This document shows positions 5,923-13,237 of a stretch of 19,521 bases of DNA, one piece after another. Within the stretch, counting starts at the first letter, position 1. Each line of letters begins with the position of its first letter. The DNA is from Bacteroidota bacterium (GTDB lineage Bacteria; Bacteroidota; Bacteroidia; Sphingobacteriales; Sphingobacteriaceae), in assembly GCA_013286985.1 (NCBI GenBank), contig JABDEQ010000037.1, positions 1 to 19,521 of the forward strand, given 5' to 3'. The translations under genes and the position numbers were made by a program. The notes under the pieces were generated by a model. It was not told the origin of the DNA and made no database searches. It saw only the letters and a list, made by a program, of their open reading frames with translations.

Positions 5923-7641
5923 AACTATAGTGAAATTATCCGATTCATTTTTAATTCCCGGAATATTCGATTGCTTGATCTGTAGTTTGCCATGTGCATC
6001 GGCATTGATAAACAAACCGTGTTTACCTTTTACGCCTACCCCATAGCCGGATATAGCTACGTTTTGTATGATTGTACCGGATAATTCACCAACCTTATCA
6101 GGTTCATTTTTGGCTATTATCGCAATCGCATTCGACAAGCTTTTTTCAATAGTCAGGTTACTGACGACAAGCCCTGTAATGTTTCGTTTATCTACACATA
6201 TTTCCACAGCTGCACGCCAATCCCACTCGTGATCAAAACCTCCGCTGGTTTTTATGTAACAGCTGTCAATTACCGTGGTTCCGCTAAAGTTATTGTTGAT
6301 GCTTTTGTCCTTGTTTTCGGTTGGGAACGTGGTGCTGACCAATATGGCTGAACCTTGCGATATATCAGTACATGAGCAATCCTCTACCCTATTGCTATCA
6401 CCACCATAAATAGCTACGCCGTTAGCCAAAAAAGGCAATTGCGCCGTACAATGGATAATAAGGTTATGACCGGGCGAAAACATTTGTTTGCGAAAAACAG
6501 TGGGCCAAATAGCAAAACAATCGTCGCCTGTTCCCCGGGCGGTACAGTTTTCAATTACAGATTGGCTCATACCAACGCAGAAATTTATACCATCGGCCAT
6601 GGTATTCCTCATCCGGCATCCTGTAATTTTCAGGTTCTGTGAATTTTCTATCCACATACCCACTTTTGTATGTTCAATCCAGATATTTGAGATAGTTGAA
6701 TTTGTGCCGAAAGATCCGGTTATACCATCATTGTCTTCCTTATCACTTCTGTAATTCAGTTTCCCACTGATAGCAAAGTCATTTAAATGAATATTATTCC
6801 CATCTCCAATTAACCTTACCCGTTTGTTAGAATTGGTATACTGCACTGAGTCACCCGCCAGCTCTGTATACCACATCCCAGCGCCCTGGATAGTTAAATT
6901 TGGCGGCAAAACAATGTTCCCGGTAATTTTATAAGTTCCAGCCGGAATCCATACTATTTTACCTGTTTGGCTGGCCTGGGCAATACAATTTCGTAAGGCA
7001 TTGGTGTAGTCATCTGTTGAATCAGTCCCCCGAAAAGTTTTATCAGTAATTGACAATGCATTAGCTGGCTCGTTTAACGGTGCGACAATATTTTCCAGAT
7101 CAACCAAATCAATTATGCAATAGGCTGCTTTATCCTCTTGCCGGTCATCGCGTTGTATCCGGATATGGTCGCCACTAGCAATATCCAGCCCCTTTAATCT
7201 AATCTCATCATAAAAATGTCTGGGCACTCCCGCAGTTGGATCATTGGTAAAAGGATATTTCCCGTAAAGCCATGTATAATGCGAAGAAATTAAAAGCCAC
7301 CGCACACACTTCCCGTTTTTATATATTCCTATGGTGGAACTTAGTCCGTTACCATCCTTGCTGTCTGGCAAACTATACCTGATCACCATGCTGTTAGCAG
7401 CCGTAGCAGAGGCAAATTCAACATATTGACCTTTAGCATTCAATTTCACACATTGCTGCCCTGATGATTCTGTTTCTACGCGATAAGGTTCATATTTGGG
7501 CCCTAAAACAACACCTGTTGTTGCCATTTGCTCAGCCTCATAAGTAACCCATGGAATAGTGGCACCAGGTTTTTGCTGCGCGAAGCTTTGTAATGCGCCA
7601 AAAAAAAGGATGATGGAGATGCATCCGCACTTTATATTCAT
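5917..7641 (-). CDS. Secreted GH87-like beta-helix glycoside hydrolase with N-terminal CBM35-like domain
   Basis: 574 residues. Residues 1-21 form a signal peptide with a likely cut after SFA (QQKPG follows). Residues about 30-185 look like a CBM6/35-type carbohydrate-binding sandwich (VTYEAEQ near 33-38, then YVEFASATAANSMVIRYSLPD). Residues about 200-560 are a right-handed parallel beta helix. It starts with a pectate-lyase-superfamily-like segment (TDDYTNALRNCI, VWIPAGTYKITGNIVLPPN) and contains GAGMWYT, the NLWIQHTKVGMW-like stretch NIWIEHTKVGMW (319-330), ADG (D350) and TGDD (D373/D374). This combination recalls GH87 alpha-1,3-glucanases, with acidic residues at the expected helix turns, so endo-hydrolysis of an alpha-1,3-linked glucan is my best guess. 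A less specific alternative is a GH28/GH49-related enzyme. No SusC/SusD pair is nearby, so it looks like a stand-alone exported enzyme. Confidence 0.75.
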   Translation of the reverse strand: MNIKCGCISIILFFGALQSFAQQKPGATIPWVTYEAEQMATTGVVLGPKYEPYRVETESSGQQCVKLNAKGQYVEFASATAANSMVIRYSLPDSKDGNGLSSTIGIYKNGKCVRWLLISSHYTWLYGKYPFTNDPTAGVPRHFYDEIRLKGLDIASGDHIRIQRDDRQEDKAAYCIIDLVDLENIVAPLNEPANALSITDKTFRGTDSTDDYTNALRNCIAQASQTGKIVWIPAGTYKITGNIVLPPNLTIQGAGMWYTELAGDSVQYTNSNKRVRLIGDGNNIHLNDFAISGKLNYRSDKEDNDGITGSFGTNSTISNIWIEHTKVGMWIENSQNLKITGCRMRNTMADGINFCVGMSQSVIENCTARGTGDDCFAIWPTVFRKQMFSPGHNLIIHCTAQLPFLANGVAIYGGDSNRVEDCSCTDISQGSAILVSTTFPTENKDKSINNNFSGTTVIDSCYIKTSGGFDHEWDWRAAVEICVDKRNITGLVVSNLTIEKSLSNAIAIIAKNEPDKVGELSGTIIQNVAISGYGVGVKGKHGLFINADAHGKLQIKQSNIPGIKNESDNFTIVQ

Positions 7642-7716
7642 ACTTTCCAGATATATTTAATATATCAAAGAGAAGTGATAGGCAGCGCAATTGCTAATTC
7701 TCAAATTAAAATATAA

Positions 7717-7735
7717 AAAAATATCCGATATTTTT
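7717..7735. promoter_or_regulatory. 19-bp palindrome upstream of the hydrolase gene
   Basis: AAAAATATC-C-GATATTTTT is a perfect 9-bp dyad around one central base, 76-94 bp upstream of the hydrolase ATG. It could be a regulator-binding site or a weak hairpin after the upstream gene. AT-rich composition makes chance occurrence fairly likely. Confidence 0.25.
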
Positions 7736-7823
7736 GCAGTAAAAAATTGAAAAACAGCAATTTATATTTACAAACAGGCAGCAAAAATATAAACGCGTTA
7801 TAAGTAATAATTCAGTAGTTGAG

Positions 7824-8213
7824 CTATGATTTATGCAGCTCAAATACTTCCTTCGCGTGGCTCAATGCGTTACTTACGGCAGCGCCGCCGGCATAAAATG
7901 TCATTTGCAAAATTACTTCAACTATTTGCTGTTTGGTTGCACCCAGCTTTAAAGCGGCATCAATATGGGCTTTTAGTTGGGGAACCGTGTGGCCAAGTGT
8001 AGTACAAGAAGCAATAAGTAAATATTCGCGGGTAAGCAGATCAAGCCCCGGGCGCGCCATTATCCCCTGCATTGCCCATTCAATGGTCATATCAACAAAA
8101 TCAGGACAGATATCTTTCAAATTATTTACCAATTGTTCACCAGCCTGACCGCCATGTAAATGGTTTAATAATTCGAGACCTTTTTGATAGGTCTCTGTTT
8201 TTTTATTTTCCAT
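7824..8213 (-). CDS. Carboxymuconolactone decarboxylase family protein
   Basis: 129 residues, essentially one CMD domain. Typical features are the ETYQKGLELL start, the long helix DMTIEWAMQGIMARPGLD, LLIASCTTLGHTVPQLKAHIDAAL (66-88), and the GATKQQIVEVILQMTFYAGGAAVSNAL segment (91-116). The AhpD-type CxxC active site is absent; a single cysteine C70 with H75 and H83 remains. This places it with the gamma-carboxymuconolactone decarboxylase-like branch and not with peroxidase-like AhpD proteins. The substrate is unknown; many members appear next to regulators of the HxlR type and are linked to detoxification. It is divergent from an HxlR gene across a 102-bp gap with a strong dyad, and regulation by that protein is likely. 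Confidence 0.9.
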   Translation of the reverse strand: MENKKTETYQKGLELLNHLHGGQAGEQLVNNLKDICPDFVDMTIEWAMQGIMARPGLDLLTREYLLIASCTTLGHTVPQLKAHIDAALKLGATKQQIVEVILQMTFYAGGAAVSNALSHAKEVFELHKS

Positions 8214-8261
8214 GTTGTTTATTTTTTGGCGAATTTAAGTTGCTGACGTACTTTTATCAAG

Positions 8262-8300
8262 TAGTTACTTTTCTGTCGGGTAATGACAAAAAAGTAACTA
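8262..8300. promoter_or_regulatory. Inverted-repeat operator between the CMD and HxlR genes
   Basis: TAGTTACTTTTCTGTC (8262-8277) and GACAAAAAAGTAACTA (8285-8300) are inverted copies matching at 15 of 16 positions, separated by GGGTAAT. The site is central in the divergent intergenic region, 16 bp from the HxlR ATG and 49 bp from the CMD ATG. It is well placed for a dimeric HxlR protein to control both genes. Confidence 0.65.
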
Positions 8301-8315
8301 ATACTGACGATCAAT

Positions 8316-8669
8316 ATGTTACTAAACGAAAAATTTGAAAAAAAATATGATCAGGTTAACGATTGTCCAATCGGAGCAACAGTTGATGTGATTGGCGGTA
8401 AATGGAAACCTATTATTATTTGGATATTAATGCACGAATCCAGGCGTTTTGGAGAGCTACATAAATCAATACCCAGCATTGCTTTAAAAGTATTATCGAG
8501 GCAATTAAAAGAGCTGGAGGCCGATGGAATCATTATCCGCAAAGCTTATCCAGAAGTCCCCCCGAGAGTTGAATACTCATTAAGTAAAAAGGGCGAATCG
8601 CTCAGGGACATTATGGAGCGCATGGCTGCATGGAGCGCGAGTAATATTATGAAGATACCGCAGGCTTAA
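8316..8669 (+). CDS. HxlR-family transcriptional regulator
   Basis: 117-residue MarR-like winged-helix protein of the HxlR family (full length). The diagnostic N-terminus CPIGATVDVIGGKWKPIIIWIL (17-38) is present, with the conserved Cys17 that in several family members responds to oxidants or electrophiles. The helix-turn-helix and wing follow (RRFGELHKSIPSIALKVLSRQLKELEADGII, then RVEYSLSKKG). The divergent neighbour is a CMD-family protein, a frequent partner of such regulators, and a 16-bp inverted repeat lies just upstream. The natural reading is an autoregulated sensor of electrophilic or oxidative stress, with the sensing role inferred from family knowledge. Its stop codon overlaps the stop of the convergent outer-membrane protein gene. 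Confidence 0.92.
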   Translation: MLLNEKFEKKYDQVNDCPIGATVDVIGGKWKPIIIWILMHESRRFGELHKSIPSIALKVLSRQLKELEADGIIIRKAYPEVPPRVEYSLSKKGESLRDIMERMAAWSASNIMKIPQA

Positions 8670-9925
8670 AATATCTCACCCACATCAATGAATAACCCGT
8701 TTGAGCCCTGACGGCCGAAGCCATAATCAATACTGATATTTGTATTTGATACTTTATTGAGTTTGATACGCAAACCAGGACCATAACCGGGTTGCATAGG
8801 CTGTAGCTTAGTGCCGGGCGCTGCTGACAAAGACTGGCCATTAACAAAGAATGTGCCTCCTATTAAACCATCGTCGGTTATTTTATATCTGTATTCGGCT
8901 TCAACATAAACCATCTGTGCTCCTCTGAATCGTCCTTGAATGTACCCCCGTCCGGTAGCTGAAGCTTCATCCCACTGGGTGCTGGGCAAATCAAGATATG
9001 CCGGCCTGCCACTTAATATTAGCCATTCATAGTTCCATAAGGCTAATACGTTGTCAGAACTGGCGGGAAACTTGAAATACTTGCGAACATCTACAATCAA
9101 CGATTGCCAACTAGACGTACTTCCCAACGCGGTAAGATTATCCCGGTATTGCAGCGTTATAAATTCTCCTTTTGTTGGGTTAATCGTGTTATCGCGTGTA
9201 TCCATCAAACCATTCAGCGTAAAGCCTGATGCAATTGAGTGAGCATTCTTTCCATAAATTGAGTAGTCTGATACCGTACCATCCATATCACCCTTATCAG
9301 TCACATTCCAATGATTGTCAATAATATAACCCGCGCCTGCATAAATCTCCCCTGTAATATGTCTTAAAACCGTTTCATAAAACTGAACGTAAGAATAGTC
9401 CATTGGATCCTCATCTTTTATATTTGAACTACTGCCAAGCCCGAATGTACTCTGCGGGTATCTAAAAAAACGATAATCACCAACAAAATTATATTTATTA
9501 TCCTTAGTCCAGATACTGGTTTGTACCGGTAAGGTAAATTGCTTCCGTTGTGTTATAGAAGTACTGGCCACAACTGTTGAAACACGTGCATCGGGCCCGG
9601 TGCGAAAAGCGGCATTTCCGGATACAACAATGGCCAATTTTGATACGAGTGTATAACCAATTGCGGGTACTATAGAGTATGTGGGTTTTGAAGTAATGGA
9701 ATCAACCTTTGCCACACGGCTTTTGTGAAATAGCCGCGCTATTACATCCGATATATCTTGTTGTTTCACGCCGTTAACATATTTTGTCGTGGTATCAACA
9801 ACAGGGGGCATATTGGGCATTACAGGGAAAATAGTAACAGGTACCTGGTTATTTTCTTGCGCAAAAACAGGTAAGGCAAAAAATACAGTAATAAAATATA
9901 AAAAAATCTTGTAGAAAGCCTTCAT
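8666..9925 (-). CDS. BamA/TamA family outer-membrane beta-barrel protein
   Basis: 419 residues. Residues 1-22 form a signal peptide (hydrophobic core FLYFITVFFALPVF, likely cut after VFA before QENN). The rest resembles the D15 / Omp85 surface-antigen barrel (Pfam PF01103) without recognisable POTRA domains: alternating strands, GFTLNGLMDTRDNTINPTKGEF as the typical late-barrel motif, and GYGPGLRIKL near the end. The chain ends in Phe, as outer-membrane proteins usually do. Without POTRA repeats it is unlikely to be the essential BamA; accessory or unassigned roles are more likely. It converges on the HxlR gene with stop codons sharing the palindrome TTAA, leaving no room for a terminator between them. 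Confidence 0.88.
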   Translation of the reverse strand: MKAFYKIFLYFITVFFALPVFAQENNQVPVTIFPVMPNMPPVVDTTTKYVNGVKQQDISDVIARLFHKSRVAKVDSITSKPTYSIVPAIGYTLVSKLAIVVSGNAAFRTGPDARVSTVVASTSITQRKQFTLPVQTSIWTKDNKYNFVGDYRFFRYPQSTFGLGSSSNIKDEDPMDYSYVQFYETVLRHITGEIYAGAGYIIDNHWNVTDKGDMDGTVSDYSIYGKNAHSIASGFTLNGLMDTRDNTINPTKGEFITLQYRDNLTALGSTSSWQSLIVDVRKYFKFPASSDNVLALWNYEWLILSGRPAYLDLPSTQWDEASATGRGYIQGRFRGAQMVYVEAEYRYKITDDGLIGGTFFVNGQSLSAAPGTKLQPMQPGYGPGLRIKLNKVSNTNISIDYGFGRQGSNGLFIDVGEIF

Positions 9926-10161
9926 TATGCGCTGATAAAAAAAACCAAAAAGTTAAATATAGGAGTTAACATCTATTTAACATCTGATTTTTATTTGGCG
10001 ACGAAAGTAATCATTCTGTTACAAATCAGCCTAATCTATCTGTAATCACTTTAGATAATGACAACAGTATGGCAATATATTTTGTGAAGATATTGACTAT
10101 AAAATAATTACCCGTTCTGAAACATGTAAAATACGTTTACCGGCAACATGCCGAAATTGTA
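9926..10161. other. 236-bp gap between two minus-strand genes
   Basis: No ORF or strong hairpin was recognised. On the minus strand TACTTTCG resembles a -7 box roughly 80-90 bp upstream of the barrel gene start, but no properly spaced TTTG element accompanies it, so I do not call a promoter. Confidence 0.4.
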
Positions 10162-12570
10162 TTACTCCGTTTTTATGCTTTTTACCGGGTTCATCAGCGC
10201 TGCCTTAACACTTAAATAAGAAACTGTTGCCATAGCAATTATAGCAACTGCTATAAAAGGAATTACAAAAAGTGTCCAGCTGATGTTTATCCTGAAAGCA
10301 TAGGTTTGGAGCCATTGATGAATAGCATACCATCCCAGTGGCGCTGATATTACAAAAGAAATTAAAACCAGCTGCGCAAAATCTTTATATAATAATTGCA
10401 AAATGCTGTTTACCGAAGCTCCCAATACTTTGCGGATGCCTATTTCTTTAGTACGCTGAACAATGGTAAACGATACTAATCCAAACAGGCCCAAACAAGC
10501 TACAAAAATGCCAATACCTGTAAACGTTGCAAATACCTGTCCGAATTGCTTATCGGCGTGATATTGTTCATTAAAGTGCTGATCAAGGAAAAAATAATTG
10601 AACTCATCGCCGGGGAAAAAGGCATTCCAGTTTTTTTTCAGCGCGGCTATGGTTTGCGGCAAATTGGTGGTGTTTATTTTTACCGATACCTGGCCCCTTA
10701 CATCGGGTATGCAGCGGAAAATAACAGCGTCAAAGGCATCATGTAATGATTGCTGGTGATAATTATCAACTACACCTATTATGGTATAAATCTGGCCCCA
10801 AAAGTCTATTTGTTTTCCAATAGCCTGTTCTGGTTTTTCAAAACCCATTTCCTGGGTGGCTTTTACGTTAAAAACTACAGCGTGAGGATCAGTAGTAAAT
10901 TCTTTTGAAAATAATCTGCCGGTTATTAATTTGGCATTGTAAGCTTTCAAATAATCATAGTCGCCGCCAATAATACGGTATTGTTTGCCTTGCGATTGAT
11001 CGGTACCTGTTAGTTTAATGCCCCCGGCATTCCACTGCACCGGATCGCCGGGTATTGATGTTGAAACGGTTACACTTTTAACGGATGGATCACGCAGACT
11101 TTCATTTTTAAAAGCGCTCATACTGCGGTAAAAAGAATCAACATGCGCCAGTGGTTGTTTTATCACCAGCGTTTGATCAATATTGATACCCAGCTTTTGG
11201 TTTTGCATATAACTAACCTGCCGGTAAACGGTTAACGAAAATATAAGCAAAAAGATGGATGCTGCAAATTGAAAAACCACCATCACCTTACGCATTACTA
11301 TGCCTTTTGGCGAAGCCGACAGTTTTCCTTTAATCACCTCTACCGGTTTAAAATTCGATAATACAACAGCCGGATAAAAGCCCGAAAAGAATGAACCCAG
11401 TAAAAACAATACAATTACAGCTATCCAGAAAATTGGTTTAAACAATAGCGTTAAAGTGATGTATTGCCCCGATATAACCGAAAAAATGGGTAGGAAAAGA
11501 ATGATTAATATAATAGAAAGCAGTATGGCCATCCCATTCAACAACATGGCTTCGAACATAAACTGGCTTAGGAGCTGGCTTTTTGCTGAGCCAAGCGTTT
11601 TACGGACACCCACTTCTTTGGCCCGGGTTATACCCTTAGCTGTAGCCAGGTTTATATAATTTATCCAGGCTATAATAATAACAAATATGGCTATGGCGGC
11701 TAATAAATAAACTGATTTTCCATCGCCATTTGGTTCGGCCTCGAGCATTAAGTGCGAGTACAGGTGGATGCTTTGTAATGGCTGCAGATGATATTTTGCG
11801 CTTGCCCCCGACCAATTTATTTTGCGATAAGTTTTATCAACAAAAGGCACAAATTTAGCTTCTAATGCTTTTGGATCAACGCCGGGCTTAAGCAGCAGGT
11901 AGGTTAAACAACCATCATTAAGCCAGGTAACATCCAGGTCACTTTTCGGGCCAACAAACTTCATTAAAGTGCTGTATGATATCAGCATGTCTGTTTTAAA
12001 GTGCGTATTTGCCGGAAAATCCTTCATCACCCCGGTAACTTTTAATGAATTAACATCCCATATAAAAGTTTTGCCTACAGCATCAGTAGTACCAAAAAGT
12101 TTTTTTGCCACTGATTCAGTTACCACAGCCGAATTAACTTCCTGTAAAGCAGTTTTAGGATCACCACTGATTAACGGATAACTGAAAATATTAAAAAATG
12201 ATTTGCCGGCGAAATAGGTTTTATCAAGCGTCAGTCTTTGATCTTTATATACCGCCAATAATGAACCATTGCCCACTACCTTTACAAAATCTTCAACTTC
12301 AGGGAAGTTATTTTTGAACGCATTCCCGGCCCCAAAAGCCCCGCCGGCCCATTGTGTACTTAATTTACCTCTATCATACCTATCCTGGCTAACACGGTAC
12401 ACCCTATCTTTCTTTGCATGAAAATTATCAAAGCTCAATTCAAACGATACATACTGTATAATTAACAGCCCGGCTGCCATACCAATGGCTAGGCCCGTAA
12501 TGTTAATGAAGGAGAAAGCCTTATTTTTTGAAAGGTTTCTGAATGCGATGAGTAGGTAATTTTTGATCAT
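10162..12570 (-). CDS. FtsX/MacB-like ABC transporter permease
   Basis: 802 residues with the duplicated layout of Bacteroidota FtsX-type permeases. First half: TM helix about 20-42 in the motif FINITGLAIGMAAGLLII, a MacB-like periplasmic core (about 45-280), then TM helices near 286-306, 342-364 and 379-400. The cytoplasmic-coupling motif AKEVGVRKTLGS (317-328) lies between the first two of these. Second half: TM near 430-449, a second periplasmic domain, and three helices in the last ~120 residues with TKEIGIRKVLGAS. No ATP-binding partner is encoded in the window, so it must use one from elsewhere. Related permeases export peptides, antibiotics or lipoproteins; the substrate here is unknown. 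It is divergent from the BlaI/BlaR-type operon and shares a 304-bp region containing three operators. Confidence 0.93.
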   Translation of the reverse strand: MIKNYLLIAFRNLSKNKAFSFINITGLAIGMAAGLLIIQYVSFELSFDNFHAKKDRVYRVSQDRYDRGKLSTQWAGGAFGAGNAFKNNFPEVEDFVKVVGNGSLLAVYKDQRLTLDKTYFAGKSFFNIFSYPLISGDPKTALQEVNSAVVTESVAKKLFGTTDAVGKTFIWDVNSLKVTGVMKDFPANTHFKTDMLISYSTLMKFVGPKSDLDVTWLNDGCLTYLLLKPGVDPKALEAKFVPFVDKTYRKINWSGASAKYHLQPLQSIHLYSHLMLEAEPNGDGKSVYLLAAIAIFVIIIAWINYINLATAKGITRAKEVGVRKTLGSAKSQLLSQFMFEAMLLNGMAILLSIILIILFLPIFSVISGQYITLTLLFKPIFWIAVIVLFLLGSFFSGFYPAVVLSNFKPVEVIKGKLSASPKGIVMRKVMVVFQFAASIFLLIFSLTVYRQVSYMQNQKLGINIDQTLVIKQPLAHVDSFYRSMSAFKNESLRDPSVKSVTVSTSIPGDPVQWNAGGIKLTGTDQSQGKQYRIIGGDYDYLKAYNAKLITGRLFSKEFTTDPHAVVFNVKATQEMGFEKPEQAIGKQIDFWGQIYTIIGVVDNYHQQSLHDAFDAVIFRCIPDVRGQVSVKINTTNLPQTIAALKKNWNAFFPGDEFNYFFLDQHFNEQYHADKQFGQVFATFTGIGIFVACLGLFGLVSFTIVQRTKEIGIRKVLGASVNSILQLLYKDFAQLVLISFVISAPLGWYAIHQWLQTYAFRINISWTLFVIPFIAVAIIAMATVSYLSVKAALMNPVKSIKTE

Positions 12571-12874
12571 AACATTGGCTATTTGAACTTGCCCCTGCTA
12601 ATATTATGCCGTTTTAATAAACAGTTGACTATCAATATTTTAAATAAAAATTGATTTTTCATTTTCGTTCGGATATATTATAGTTATTGTCCGCATCCGT
12701 ACAGTTATATTACTTGTTAATTTTCTTAAAAATCACGCCTTCGTTTCCTATAATATTTTTTCTTATTGAAAATCAAATACTTATGATTTAAATACTAATT
12801 AATTAGTAGAAATACTAATCAATTAGTTGTATTACTAATAAATTAGTATCAACTTTATAAAAAATTACAACCGT
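12571..12874. other. 304-bp divergent intergenic region, FtsX permease / BlaI operon
   Basis: The right quarter holds three operators (12793-12848). The left part (12571-12790) is AT-rich with no ORF; I could not place a convincing promoter for either direction. Confidence 0.6.
12793..12848. promoter_or_regulatory. Three tandem BlaI-type operators at 20-bp spacing
   Basis: The sites are TACTAATTAATTAGTA (12793-12808, perfect palindrome), TACTAATCAATTAGTT (12813-12828) and TACTAATAAATTAGTA (12833-12848). Shared core: ACTAATNAATTAGT. The starts are exactly 20 bp apart, close to two helical turns, so dimers would line up on nearly the same face. The last site ends 26 bp before the BlaI-type start codon. 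BlaI/MecI repressors bind short TAC...GTA palindromes and often autoregulate, which fits. Confidence 0.8.
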
Positions 12875-13237
12875 ATGCAAAAGCTGGCCAAAAGAGAAGA
12901 ACAAATAATGCAGGTGATGTGGCAACTGGGGTACGCATTTATAAAAGAAATTATAAACGAAATGCCCGACCCCAAGCCCCATTATAATACCATTGCTACT
13001 ATGGTAAAAATATTGGAAGACAAACGTTTTTTAGAACATGAATCAATTGGTAACGTTTTCCGTTATTATCCAGTCATATCAAAAGAGCAGTATCAAAACC
13101 ATGCTATGACAGATATTGTCAGTCAGTATTTTGATAACTCCTACCCTAACATGCTGATGTTTTTCGCCAAAGAGCAAAAAATATCCGAAGAAGAATTAAC
13201 TGAAATAGTAAACCTCATTAAATCGCAAAAGAAATGA
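12875..13237 (+). CDS. BlaI/MecI/CopY-family transcriptional repressor
   Basis: 120 residues, the standard length. Residues about 1-75 form the winged-helix domain: LAKREEQIMQVMWQLGYAFIKEIINEMPD, then the recognition helix in HYNTIATMVKILEDKRFLEHESIGNVFRYYPVIS. Residues about 80-120 form the dimerisation helices (QNHAMTDIVSQYFDNSYPNMLMFFAKEQKISEEELTEIVNLI). In characterised systems the partner BlaR1 protease triggers repressor cleavage between these domains. The start is supported by full length and by the three palindromes immediately upstream. The stop overlaps the start of the BlaR1-type gene as ATGA, so they are translationally coupled. Confidence 0.93.
   Translation: MQKLAKREEQIMQVMWQLGYAFIKEIINEMPDPKPHYNTIATMVKILEDKRFLEHESIGNVFRYYPVISKEQYQNHAMTDIVSQYFDNSYPNMLMFFAKEQKISEEELTEIVNLIKSQKK

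Noticed and set aside
7824..8213. AhpD-type peroxidase
   Set aside because: The CxxC active site is absent; only one cysteine remains in the conserved region.
8666..9925. Essential BamA
   Set aside because: At 419 residues with no POTRA repeats it is too short and lacks the assembly domains.
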